NCBI RefSeq assembly: GCF_013003965.1
Contig: NZ_CP053069.1
Coordinates: 651,419-715,418, forward strand
From: Usitatibacter rugosus
Lineage (GTDB): Bacteria; Pseudomonadota; Gammaproteobacteria; Burkholderiales; Usitatibacteraceae
DNA length: 64,000 nucleotides
Direction: 5' to 3'
Program-made: the position numbers and the translations under genes
Part shown: positions 57,064-64,000 of the stretch, in pieces
How positions within the stretch are numbered: the stretch's first letter is position 1
How the letters are laid out: every line of letters starts with the position of its first letter
The notes under the pieces: generated by a model
What the model saw: the letters and a program-made list of their open reading frames with translations, nothing else
The model's database searches: none
Told to the model about the DNA's origin: nothing

Positions 57064-58226
57064 GGGCGGAGCGCCGCTGCGAGCGCGGCGACCAGTGCTT
57101 GCACGTCCTCGGTGCGGTGCGCGGCGCTGAGCGAGACGCGCAACCGCGAGGTGCCTTCGGGCACCGTGGGGGGCCGGATGGCGGGCACGAGGAATCCGGC
57201 ATCGTTCAGGCGCGAGGCGACCTCGAGCGCGCGCTGCGCATCGCCGAGCGGCAGCGGCTGGATGGCGGTCTGCGATTCGCCCAGGGCAATTCCCGCGGCG
57301 GAGCACGCGCTCCGGAATTGCGCGATGCGCGCATGCAGGGTGCCCACGACTCCGGGCTCCCGATCGATGAGATCCATCGCGGCAATGGCGGCGCTCGCGG
57401 CCATCGGCGGAAGGGCGGTCGAATAGATATAGGTGCGCGCCCGTTGCACGAGCCAGTCCACGAGTCCCGCCTCGCCCGCGACGAACGCGCCGTAGCCCCC
57501 GAGCGCCTTGCCGAGCGTGGCCATGTAGACGATGCGCGGCGAGCGGAGCGTCGCGTGCTCGAGCGACCCATGGCCGCGCGCGCCGAGCACGCCGATGCCG
57601 TGGGCATCGTCGAGCACCAGCCACGCGTCGTGCGCTTCGCAGAGCTCGAGCAAACGCCCGAGCGGCGCCACGTCGCCGTCCATGCTGAAGACGGTGTCCG
57701 TGGCCACGATTCGCAGGGCGCACTTCGATTCGCGCAGCCGCTGCTCGAGTGCCTCCATGTCTCCGTGCGGATAGCGCGTGAAGGTCGCGCGCGACAGGTG
57801 CGCGCCGTCGGTGAGGCACGCGTGGTTCAGCTTGTCGGCGAAGATCTCCGCCGAACGGTCGGCGAGCGCGCCCAGGATGCCGAGGTTCGCGGCATAACCG
57901 CTCGCGAAGAGCAGGGCGCGCGGCAGGTCCACGAATCGCGCGAAGCGTTCCTCGGCCTCGCGATGGATGTCGAGGTAGCCCGAGACGAGCGGCGAGGCGC
58001 CCGCGCCCACGCCGTGCTCGTCGATCGAACGCTTCGCCGCCTCGCGCAGCGCCGGATGGTTGGCGAGGCCGAGATAGTCGTTGCTGGAGAAGTTGAGGAG
58101 CTCGCGGCCGCCCGAGCGGATTCGGGGACCCTGGGGTGTCGCGATGGCGCGGCGCGTGCGGCGGAGGCTGCGCTCGCCTGCCGCCTCGAGCCCGAGGACC
58201 AGCCGCTCGATGCCGGTGGTGCCCAC
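57060..58226 (-). CDS. bioF: 8-amino-7-oxononanoate synthase
   Basis: BioF condenses pimeloyl-ACP with alanine. The 388-residue PLP enzyme has FSSNDYLGLANHP, DDAHGIGVLG and the Schiff-base lysine in ATLGKALGGYG (Lys240). It begins 3 bp after the bioB stop. bioA, needed for the next step, is not in this window. Confidence 0.95.
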   Translation of the reverse strand: MGTTGIERLVLGLEAAGERSLRRTRRAIATPQGPRIRSGGRELLNFSSNDYLGLANHPALREAAKRSIDEHGVGAGASPLVSGYLDIHREAEERFARFVDLPRALLFASGYAANLGILGALADRSAEIFADKLNHACLTDGAHLSRATFTRYPHGDMEALEQRLRESKCALRIVATDTVFSMDGDVAPLGRLLELCEAHDAWLVLDDAHGIGVLGARGHGSLEHATLRSPRIVYMATLGKALGGYGAFVAGEAGLVDWLVQRARTYIYSTALPPMAASAAIAAMDLIDREPGVVGTLHARIAQFRSACSAAGIALGESQTAIQPLPLGDAQRALEVASRLNDAGFLVPAIRPPTVPEGTSRLRVSLSAAHRTEDVQALVAALAAALRP

Positions 58227-58229
58227 GGC

Positions 58230-59210
58230 CTAGCCGTTGGCGATGCCGAGCGCGGCGAGGAGTGCGTCGTCGCGCGCGACGTCCGGGTTGCCCGTCGTGA
58301 GCAGCTTCTCGCCGTAGAAGATCGAATTGGCGCCGGCGAAGAAGCACAGCGCCTGCGTGGCCTCGTCCATCTCCTGGCGTCCCGCGGAGAGCCGCACCAT
58401 GCTCTTCGGCATGAGGATGCGCGCCACCGCGATGGTGCGCACGAACTCCGTCCACGGCAGGCGTTCGGTTCCCGCGAGCGGCGTGCCTTCGACTTGGACC
58501 AGGTTGTTGATCGGCACCGACTCGGGCTGCGGATCGAGGCTCGCGAGCTGGGCGAGCAGGCCCGCGCGCTCGGAGCGCGTCTCGCCGAGGCCCACGATGC
58601 CGCCGCTGCACACGTGGACGCCGGCGCCGCGCACGCGATCGAGCGTATCGAGGCGGTCCTGGTAGTCGCGCGTGGTGATGATCTCGCCGTAGTACTCGGG
58701 CGCGGTGTCGAGGTTGTGGTTGTAGTAGTCGAGGCCTGCGTCGCGGAGTTGCTCCGCCTGGCCGTCCTTCAGCATGCCGAGCGTGCAGCAGGCTTCGAGG
58801 CCGAGCTTCTTCACCTCGCGCACCATCTCCAGCACCGGCTCCAGGTCGCGCTGCTTCGGCCCGCGCCACGCCGCGCCCATGCAGAAGCGCGTCGCGCCGT
58901 TGGCCTTGGCGGCGGTGGCGAAAGCGACGACATCGGCGAGCGGCAGCAGGTCCTGGTTGTCGATTCCCGTGTGATAGCGTGCCGCCTGCGGGCAATAGCC
59001 ACAGTCCTCGGAACATCCGCCCGTCTTGATCGACAACAGCGTGGAGCGCTGCACGCGATTCGGATCGAAATGTTCGCGATGCGCGGTATGCGCGCGGAAC
59101 AGCAGATCGTTGAAGGGGAGATCGAAGAGGCCGAGCGCCTCGGCGCGAAGGGCCTCGAGGCGGGGGTCGGCCGGGGCGGCCGGGGGATGGAAGCGGACGA
59201 CGGTATCCAC
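58230..59210 (-). CDS. bioB: Biotin synthase
   Basis: BioB inserts sulfur into dethiobiotin. The 326-residue radical-SAM protein has the cluster motif CSEDCGYC (Cys66, Cys70, Cys73) and the auxiliary-cluster regions ACCTLGML and [10 protein letters not shown]. The GTG at 59210 is taken as start; a TTG at 59218 is the other candidate and would add few residues. It is the first gene of bioB-F-H-C-D-HAD. Confidence 0.95.
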   Translation of the reverse strand: MDTVVRFHPPAAPADPRLEALRAEALGLFDLPFNDLLFRAHTAHREHFDPNRVQRSTLLSIKTGGCSEDCGYCPQAARYHTGIDNQDLLPLADVVAFATAAKANGATRFCMGAAWRGPKQRDLEPVLEMVREVKKLGLEACCTLGMLKDGQAEQLRDAGLDYYNHNLDTAPEYYGEIITTRDYQDRLDTLDRVRGAGVHVCSGGIVGLGETRSERAGLLAQLASLDPQPESVPINNLVQVEGTPLAGTERLPWTEFVRTIAVARILMPKSMVRLSAGRQEMDEATQALCFFAGANSIFYGEKLLTTGNPDVARDDALLAALGIANG

Positions 59211-59224
59211 GGTGGCAAGATTGC

Positions 59225-59241
59225 TTATAAGGCCCTGATAA
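59225..59241. promoter_or_regulatory. Candidate operator palindrome over the bio promoter
   Basis: On the minus strand TTATcAGGgCCTtATAA is a 17-bp palindrome with a single mismatched pair (lower-case letters are the centre and the mismatched pair). It covers the bioB -10 region and start site. It does not match the BirA box or the short BioR box as I know them. Confidence 0.45.
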
Positions 59242-59266
59242 TTCTGGATTTTTGTGTTCCTGTCAA
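59238..59266 (-). promoter_or_regulatory. Predicted bioB promoter
   Basis: On the minus strand TTGACA (59266-59261), a 17-bp spacer and AATTAT (59243-59238, four of six) point into bioB, with transcription starting about 59231 and a ~20-nt leader. Confidence 0.6.
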
Positions 59267-59931
59267 ATTCACCCTCCTCCTGGATCAGACGGTTGCCGCT
59301 TTTTTCAGCAAACGTGGCTCGGTGCGCCCTTTCCGCGGTCCCCCAGGATTGCCTCCTGTGCGGGGCGGAGAGCATGCCCAGCCTCGTATGCCAGCCCTGT
59401 GAGCACTCGCTTCCACGTCCGCCGCACCTGCCGGGCGAGGTCACCGCGGCCTTTTCATACGCCTTCCCGGTCGACGGCCTGGTGCACCGCTTCAAGTTCG
59501 GGCGGGATCTCGCGGTCGGCGCCTGGTTGGCGGGCCGCCTCGCCGATCGTGTCGCCGGCATCGGGGCGCCGGATGTCCTGGTGGTGCCGCCCCTTTCGCG
59601 CGCACGGCTCCGCGAGCGCGGCTTCAACCCGGCGTTGGAAATCGCGCGCCGTGTCAGCCGCGTCGTGAAGACCCGAGTCGACGGGCACGCCATCGAGCGC
59701 GTGCGCGACACCGCATCGCAGACCGGCCTCGACCGGCACGCACGCGCCGAGAACCTGCGCGGAGCCTTCCGCTGCGAGCGCGACTATCGCGGCCTTCACG
59801 TGGCGCTCGTCGACGATGTGTTCACCACGGGTGCCACGGCGGAGGCGCTCGGGGCATTGCTTCGCCGCCAGGGCGCGGCGCGAGTCGATGTGTGGGTGGT
59901 GGCTCGCACGCCGCTGCCGGGCGGGGGCTGA
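59254..59931 (+). CDS. ComF-family phosphoribosyltransferase-like protein
   Basis: The 225-residue protein has an N-terminal four-cysteine zinc finger (CLLCG...CQPCE), then [22 protein letters not shown] and a PRPP-binding loop [17 protein letters not shown]. ComF proteins take part in DNA uptake in competent bacteria; in other species the role is less clear. GTG 59254 overlaps the bioB promoter on the other strand; GTG 59314 is an alternative start. Confidence 0.88.
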   Translation: MFLSNSPSSWIRRLPLFSANVARCALSAVPQDCLLCGAESMPSLVCQPCEHSLPRPPHLPGEVTAAFSYAFPVDGLVHRFKFGRDLAVGAWLAGRLADRVAGIGAPDVLVVPPLSRARLRERGFNPALEIARRVSRVVKTRVDGHAIERVRDTASQTGLDRHARAENLRGAFRCERDYRGLHVALVDDVFTTGATAEALGALLRRQGAARVDVWVVARTPLPGGG

Positions 59932-59933
59932 CC

Positions 59934-60398
59934 GTGTTCCACGTCGTCCTGTACCAGCCCGAGATTCCGCCCAATACCGGCAATGTGATCCGCCTCTGCG
60001 CCAATACGGGCGCGCGCCTGCACCTGGTGCAGCCGCTCGGGTTCACGCTCGAGGACAAGCAACTGAAGCGCGCGGGCCTCGATTATCACGAGATGACGAA
60101 CGTCCAGACGCACGTCGATTGGGCCGCGTGCCGCCGCGCCCTCGGCGAGAAGCGCATCTTCGCGGCGAGCACGCGCGGGGAAGTTGCGTATGCAGACGTG
60201 CGCTACGAAGCGGGCGACGCCTTCGTCTTCGGCGCGGAGACGGCGGGGCTTCCCGATGCGTTCCTCGAGGAATTCGATCCCGCGCGGCGATTGCGCCTGC
60301 CGATGCGGCCGGGCAATCGCAGCCTGAACCTCTCGAACGCGGTGGCGGTGGTGGTGTTCGAGGCCTGGCGCCAGCTCGGCTTCGACGGCGCGGCCTGA
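59934..60398 (+). CDS. trmL: tRNA (cytidine34/uridine-2'-O)-methyltransferase
   Basis: TrmL methylates the wobble ribose of leucine tRNAs. The 154-residue SPOUT (trefoil-knot) protein has VLYQPEIPPNTGNVIRLCANTGA, FGAETAGLP and the knot motif RPGNRSLNLSNAVAVVVFEA. The GTG start follows comF by 2 bp, with GGGGGCT upstream. It converges on gpsA with 4 bp between stops. Confidence 0.94.
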   Translation: MFHVVLYQPEIPPNTGNVIRLCANTGARLHLVQPLGFTLEDKQLKRAGLDYHEMTNVQTHVDWAACRRALGEKRIFAASTRGEVAYADVRYEAGDAFVFGAETAGLPDAFLEEFDPARRLRLPMRPGNRSLNLSNAVAVVVFEAWRQLGFDGAA

Positions 60399-60402
60399 CG
60401 GC

Positions 60403-61383
60403 CTACTCGGCCTTCGGGTCGCGCGCGAGCAGTTGCCGCACCGCGTCCGCGGGCACGCGGCCCTCGAAGAGCACGGCACAGATGGCGTCGGTGATCGGCA
60501 TGTCGATCGAGCGGGCGCGAGCGAGGTCGCGCACGGGCTGCGCCGATTGCACGCCCTCGGCGACGTGGCCCAGCTCGCCGAGGATGACCTCCAGCGTTTT
60601 CCCGCTTGCGAGCCGCACGCCGACTTCGCGATTGCGCGAGAGGTCGCCGGTGCACGTGAGCACGAGGTCGCCCAGCCCGGTGAGCCCCATGAACGTCTCG
60701 CGCGTTCCGCCGAGCGCCACGCCGAGGCGCACGATTTCCGCGAGGCCACGCGTGACGAGCGCGGCGCGGGCGTTGCGTCCGAGGCCCAGGCCGTCGGCAA
60801 TGCCGGCCGCGATGGCGATCACGTTCTTCACCGCGCCGCCCAGCTCGACGCCGGCCACGTCGGTGCTGGAGTAGATGCGCAGGCGCTCGCCGTTCAGCGC
60901 GGCGGACGTGGCCGTGGCGAAGGCTGCGTCCTTCGAGGCGAACACGATCGCCGTGGGTTGCCCGCGCGCGACTTCGAGCGCGAAGCTCGGCCCCGAGAGC
61001 GCACCGACGTGCGTGGCCCGAGGAAGAACCTCCGCGACAACCTCATGCGGCAGGCGGCTCGTGCCGCGCTCGAAGCCCTTGCACGCCCACGCGAGCTCCG
61101 GCGCGACCTCGAAGGCCGACACGGCCTTCAACGTCTCGCGCAGGCCCGAGGTGGCCGTGGCGACGACGATCAGTTGCGCATCACGGATCGCGGACTCGAG
61201 CGAAGCCTCGACGCGGATCGAATCCGGAAGCGGAATCTCGGGAAGGTAGCGGCTGCGCCGCGTGCTGGCGAGCGACTCGGCATCGGCGCGATCGCGGGCC
61301 CACAGGCACACCGAATGGCGCGACGAGAACGAAGCTGCAAGGGCCGATCCCCAGGCGCCGGCGCCGAGGATGGCGATCTTCAC
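60403..61383 (-). CDS. gpsA: Glycerol-3-phosphate dehydrogenase (NAD(P)+)
   Basis: GpsA reduces dihydroxyacetone phosphate to glycerol 3-phosphate for phospholipids. The 326-residue protein has the NAD(P) fold ILGAGAWGSALA, GALSGPSFALEVARG, LGGAVKNVIAIAAGIADGL (catalytic lysine in the AVKN segment) and TGLGDLVLTCTG. The start is GTG 61383. It is last in the rhodanese-grxC-secB-SH3-gpsA series. Confidence 0.95.
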   Translation of the reverse strand: MKIAILGAGAWGSALAASFSSRHSVCLWARDRADAESLASTRRSRYLPEIPLPDSIRVEASLESAIRDAQLIVVATATSGLRETLKAVSAFEVAPELAWACKGFERGTSRLPHEVVAEVLPRATHVGALSGPSFALEVARGQPTAIVFASKDAAFATATSAALNGERLRIYSSTDVAGVELGGAVKNVIAIAAGIADGLGLGRNARAALVTRGLAEIVRLGVALGGTRETFMGLTGLGDLVLTCTGDLSRNREVGVRLASGKTLEVILGELGHVAEGVQSAQPVRDLARARSIDMPITDAICAVLFEGRVPADAVRQLLARDPKAE

Positions 61384-61387
61384 GCGC

Positions 61388-61840
61388 TCACAGGCCCCAG
61401 ACGTGGGCCACGCGGATGTAGCCCTGCTGGCCGTCGCGATGGCGAACCTTGACCCATTCGTTCGCGGGCGGCTCGAGGACCTCGAGGAGCACCTGCTTGT
61501 ACGCCTCGAAGACGAGCGGCGATTGCGCCGACGCGGCCGCGCGGATGTCGGCGAGCGGCACGGTGACAAGCGCCGTGCGGCGCTCGCCCAGCAGCCGGTT
61601 CTCGACCCACGCGACCTCGCCGCCCACGTCGCGCACCTTGGTCCACTGGTCCAACTTCACCAGGACCTCGAGCGGGTAGTGGCGGCTGGCGACGAAGAGC
61701 CGGTCGGCCTTCGACGACGGTGCGTCGTAGAGGACCGCGGGCTGCTCGCCGATGGTGCGGAACTCCGTGGCGCCCGCGCCGGCGGCCGCGAACGCCGCGA
61801 GGGCGAAGGCGAGCCGCGCGATCGGGCGCCCGGAGGCCAT
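61388..61840 (-). CDS. Exported SH3-domain-containing protein
   Basis: The 150-residue product has a signal peptide (MASGRPIARLAFALAAFAAAGAGA) and two SH3-like bacterial segments, the first around AVLYDAPSSKADRLFVASRHYPLEVLVK and WTKVRDVGGEVAWV, the second around LEPPANEWVKVRHRDGQQGYI. Such proteins often bind peptidoglycan or proteins in the periplasm. It lies between secB and gpsA with 2-4 bp gaps, so it is cotranscribed. Confidence 0.85.
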   Translation of the reverse strand: MASGRPIARLAFALAAFAAAGAGATEFRTIGEQPAVLYDAPSSKADRLFVASRHYPLEVLVKLDQWTKVRDVGGEVAWVENRLLGERRTALVTVPLADIRAAASAQSPLVFEAYKQVLLEVLEPPANEWVKVRHRDGQQGYIRVAHVWGL

Positions 61841-61842
61841 CG

Positions 61843-62313
61843 TCAGTGCGAGCTGGGGGTGATGATCGACGGGGCCACCGGAGCGGCGGACTCGGCGGCT
61901 TGCTGGTAGATCGACTCGAAGTTCACCGGGTTCAGCACGACCGGCGGGAAGCCGGCGCGCGACGTGAGGTCGGAGACGACCTCGCGCGCGTACGGGAACA
62001 GCAGGTTCGGGCAGGCGATGCCGAGGATCGGATCGAGATCCTGGCGCGGCACGTTGCGCACGACGAACACGCCGGCCTGGCCGACTTCCACCAGGAACAG
62101 CGTCTTGTCCTTCGACTTCGCCGTCACCGTGACGGTGAGGACGGTCATGTACACGTCCGTGTCGACCTGCGTGGAGTTGTGGTGCAGCTGGATGTCGACC
62201 GTCGGCACCTCGCGCTCGAGGAACACCTGCGGGGCGTTGGGGATCTCGAGGGAGATGTCCTTCACGAACAGCTTCTCGATTGAGAATTGCGGTTGGTTCT
62301 GCGCGTCGCTCAT
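61843..62313 (-). CDS. secB: Protein-export chaperone SecB
   Basis: SecB is a tetrameric chaperone that keeps precursors export-competent and hands them to SecA, whose SecB-binding zinc tail is encoded at 43640. The 156-residue protein has FSIEKLFVKDISLE, TLFLVEVGQAGVF and the conserved YAREVVSDLTSRAGFPPVVLNPVNF. AGAGG precedes ATG 62313. Length matches E. coli SecB (155). Confidence 0.96.
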   Translation of the reverse strand: MSDAQNQPQFSIEKLFVKDISLEIPNAPQVFLEREVPTVDIQLHHNSTQVDTDVYMTVLTVTVTAKSKDKTLFLVEVGQAGVFVVRNVPRQDLDPILGIACPNLLFPYAREVVSDLTSRAGFPPVVLNPVNFESIYQQAAESAAPVAPSIITPSSH

Positions 62314-62353
62314 GAAACTTGCCTCTTGTTGTGGGACCGGAGTAGCGGCGCGC

Positions 62354-62611
62354 CTAGGCGGCGAGCAGCGGTTCGAGGCCGCCCGCCCGGTCGAGGGCGG
62401 CCAGGTCGTCGTACCCGCCGACATGGCGGTCGCCGACATAGATCTGGGGAACGGTGCGCCGGCCGGTGCGCTGCATCATCTCCTCGCGCCGCGCGGGCTC
62501 GAGGTCGACGCGCACCTTCTCGATGTCGGCCACGCCCTTGGCGCGCAGCAGCCGCTCGGCCATGAGGCAGTAGGGGCAGACCCCGGTCGCGTACATCACG
62601 ATCTTGGGCAC
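62354..62611 (-). CDS. grxC: Glutaredoxin 3-like protein
   Basis: The 85-residue thiol oxidoreductase has the active site GVCPYCLMAE, the cis-proline segment RRTVPQIYVGDRHVGGYDD and the size of a GrxC. It reduces disulfides with glutathione. The GTG start at 62611 almost touches the rhodanese stop. Confidence 0.94.
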   Translation of the reverse strand: MPKIVMYATGVCPYCLMAERLLRAKGVADIEKVRVDLEPARREEMMQRTGRRTVPQIYVGDRHVGGYDDLAALDRAGGLEPLLAA

Positions 62612-62613
62612 CG

Positions 62614-63033
62614 CTAGCGCTCCACGGGAAGGCTGGCCTGTTCCCAGGCGGCGAGCCCGCCCTTCAGCTGGAACACGTTGTTGAAGCCGAGCTTCTTCAG
62701 CGCGCGCGCGGCGGAGCTGGAGCGGTTGCCGTTGCGGCACGTGACCAGCACCGGCTTGTCCTTGAACTTCTGGATCTCGGAGGCGCGCTTCTCGAGCTCG
62801 GCGAGCGGGATGTGGCGCGCGCGCGGCAGGTGGCCGGCGGCGAAATCCTTGTCGTCGCGGATGTCGAGCACGAGCGTGGTCGGCTGGTTCATGAGGCGCG
62901 TGGCCTCGAGCGTGCCGAGTGCATCGCTGCCGCCGACGCCGGCGAGGCGGGAGAGTTCGGGCCAGACGAGCAGGACGCCGCTCGCGAGGAAGAGCGCGAC
63001 GAGCGCGACGTTATTGAGGAGGAATTCGCCCAC
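62614..63033 (-). CDS. Membrane-anchored rhodanese-like protein
   Basis: The 139-residue product has an N-terminal membrane segment (about residues 6-25) and a rhodanese domain with the catalytic cysteine in VTCRNGNRSSSAARAL. A role in sulfur transfer or thiol handling next to grxC is likely. The start is GTG 63033. A TAAAAT at 63075-63070 on the minus strand could be its -10 element, but no clear -35 is seen. Confidence 0.88.
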   Translation of the reverse strand: MGEFLLNNVALVALFLASGVLLVWPELSRLAGVGGSDALGTLEATRLMNQPTTLVLDIRDDKDFAAGHLPRARHIPLAELEKRASEIQKFKDKPVLVTCRNGNRSSSAARALKKLGFNNVFQLKGGLAAWEQASLPVER

Positions 63034-63077
63034 GGGGGCTTGGCACTTGCGGAAGGGGTGAAGCCCGAGATTTTACC

Positions 63078-63395
63078 TTATCGGAGGGCCCACTGGAGCA
63101 CCCAGAGCGTCGCCATGCCGGTGGCGATGGTCGCCACGGCGTTGCGGGTCTGCGCGGCCACGGCCAGCGCCACCAGGCCCGCGATCCAGCGCGGGTTCGA
63201 GAACGTCGCGTCGAAGGTGCCCGCGGGCATGAAGAGCCCGGGTGCCACGATGGCGGCCAGCACCGCGGGGGGAACGAAGACCAGCGCCACGCGGAAGGCA
63301 TGCGGGAACTTGTGGGGGTTGGCGAACAGGATGAAGGAAGCGCGCGTCAGGAACGTGACGAGCCCGACTCCCACGATCGCGAGCCACGTCGTCAT
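63078..63395 (-). CDS. azlD: AzlD-type branched-chain amino acid exporter small subunit
   Basis: The 105-residue membrane protein has four hydrophobic segments and the AzlD pattern VGVGLVTFLTRASFIL, VPPAVLAAIVAPGLF and NAVATIATGMATLWVLQW. With AzlC it forms a transporter that exports branched-chain amino acids. It overlaps azlC by 4 bp. Confidence 0.9.
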   Translation of the reverse strand: MTTWLAIVGVGLVTFLTRASFILFANPHKFPHAFRVALVFVPPAVLAAIVAPGLFMPAGTFDATFSNPRWIAGLVALAVAAQTRNAVATIATGMATLWVLQWALR

Positions 63396-64000
63396 CGCGT
63401 GCGGATCCGCTCGTAGATCACGCCGGCGGCGATGCCGGCGAGCGATCCCGCGATCAGCGCGAGGCGGTAGGGCAGGCCCGCGGCCACGAGCGCCACGACA
63501 CCGGCCACGATCGCCGCCGCGAGGTCGGCGCGCGTGCGAAGGACCGGCGCCAGGATCGAGATGAAGGAGAGGACCACGACGAAGTCGAGCGACCAGGTCG
63601 TGGGCACCTGGGCTCCGGCCACCGCGCCCGCGATCACGGACGCCTGCCACGTCACGAACAGGGTGAGGCCGAACCCGATGTAGTGCCACTCGCGGTTCGC
63701 CGTGTCGCCCGGCTCGCTGAAGCGCTTCACGCCGATCGCGAAGCCCTGGTCGGTCATGAGATACGACATCAGGACGCGCCAACGCAGGGAGAGGTGCGCC
63801 ACGTGCGGCGAAATCGCGGCGCTGTACATGAGGTGGCGCAGGCTCAGCACCGCCGCCGCGATGAGCACGACGGGCAGTGGCGAGCCGGCCGCGAGCAGCT
63901 GCGCGGTGACGAGCTGCGCGATCCCGGAGAACGTGGAGAGCGAGAGCGCCACGCTCTCGAAGGCCGTCATGCCCGCGGCCACGCAGGCCACGCCGGCCAC
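63392..64000 (-). CDS. azlC: AzlC-type branched-chain amino acid exporter large subunit (5' end beyond the window)
   Basis: The frame is open to the right edge, so about 35-40 N-terminal residues are missing. Visible family segments include LSLSTFSGIAQLVTAQLLAAG, LSLRHLMYSAAISPHV and LMTDQGFAI. Five or more membrane segments are present in the ~202 residues seen. It pairs with AzlD encoded just downstream. Confidence 0.9.
   Translation of the reverse strand: MAGVACVAAGMTAFESVALSLSTFSGIAQLVTAQLLAAGSPLPVVLIAAAVLSLRHLMYSAAISPHVAHLSLRWRVLMSYLMTDQGFAIGVKRFSEPGDTANREWHYIGFGLTLFVTWQASVIAGAVAGAQVPTTWSLDFVVVLSFISILAPVLRTRADLAAAIVAGVVALVAAGLPYRLALIAGSLAGIAAGVIYERIRTR

Noticed and set aside
59225-59241. 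BioR-type operator before bioB
   Set aside because: The BioR site is a shorter TTAT..ATAA palindrome without the inserted AGGnCCT; the sequence here does not fit.

Overview
The window is high-GC bacterial chromosome whose gene orders point to a betaproteobacterium: rsmI ... rnpB-mraZ-rsmH-ftsL-ftsI-murE-murF-mraY-murD-ftsW-murG-murC-murB-ddl-ftsQ-ftsA-ftsZ, then lpxC-(small membrane protein)-dciA-M23 peptidase-secA-argJ-AAA ATPase-mutT, and rhodanese-grxC-secB-gpsA facing trmL and comF. MurE carries the meso-diaminopimelate DNPR motif, and LpxC and a patatin autotransporter imply an outer membrane. No rRNA, tRNA, CRISPR array or transposase gene was seen; the only RNA gene is rnpB.

Layout. 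1-2.4 kb: end of rsmI, pyrC and a DUF3025 gene. 2.4-11 kb: an IclR regulator divergent from a sugar-acid operon (ABC binding protein, two permeases, a galactonate-dehydratase-like gene with a frameshift, a DapA-superfamily aldolase, a UgpC/MalK-type ATPase, dgoK, dgoA), whose last stop codon overlaps the 5' end of rnpB. 11.4-13.2 kb: a secreted protein and a tandem histidine phosphatase. 13.4-31.2 kb: the dcw division and peptidoglycan cluster, with a sigma70-type promoter and MraZ boxes before mraZ, mostly overlapping genes, and one break (a hairpin-rich repeat between murB and ddl). 31.2-38.2 kb: an interval absent from the usual ftsZ-lpxC junction, holding a pair of inverted ~240-bp repeats and envelope or exported proteins (glycine zipper, DUF3300, DUF2950, patatin autotransporter). 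38.2-49.3 kb: lpxC, dciA, M23 peptidase, secA, argJ, GNAT, methyltransferase, AAA ATPase, mutT and an amidohydrolase. 49.3-54.1 kb: a minus-strand cyanate/nitrate-type operon (NrtA-like protein, permease, ATPase, cyanase, orphan TRAP binding protein) preceded by a strong sigma54 promoter match and two NtrC-like sites. 54.1-59.2 kb: the biotin operon bioB-F-H-C-D plus a HAD phosphatase. 59.3-64 kb: comF, trmL, gpsA, an SH3 protein, secB, grxC, rhodanese and azlDC (azlC runs off the right edge).

The main regulatory readings are inferences from sequence: IclR control of galactonate use through a palindrome at 3217-3233, nitrogen (NtrC/sigma54) control of cyanate use, an uncharacterised palindrome over the bio promoter, and promoters placed so close to the lpxC and argJ start codons that these messages may be leaderless. 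Short palindromes with a GGGGTC/GACCCC core sit just after the stop codons of rsmI, lpxC and secA. Most of the window is ordinary housekeeping; the accessory operons, the repeats and the predicted regulatory sites are where the unusual observations lie.
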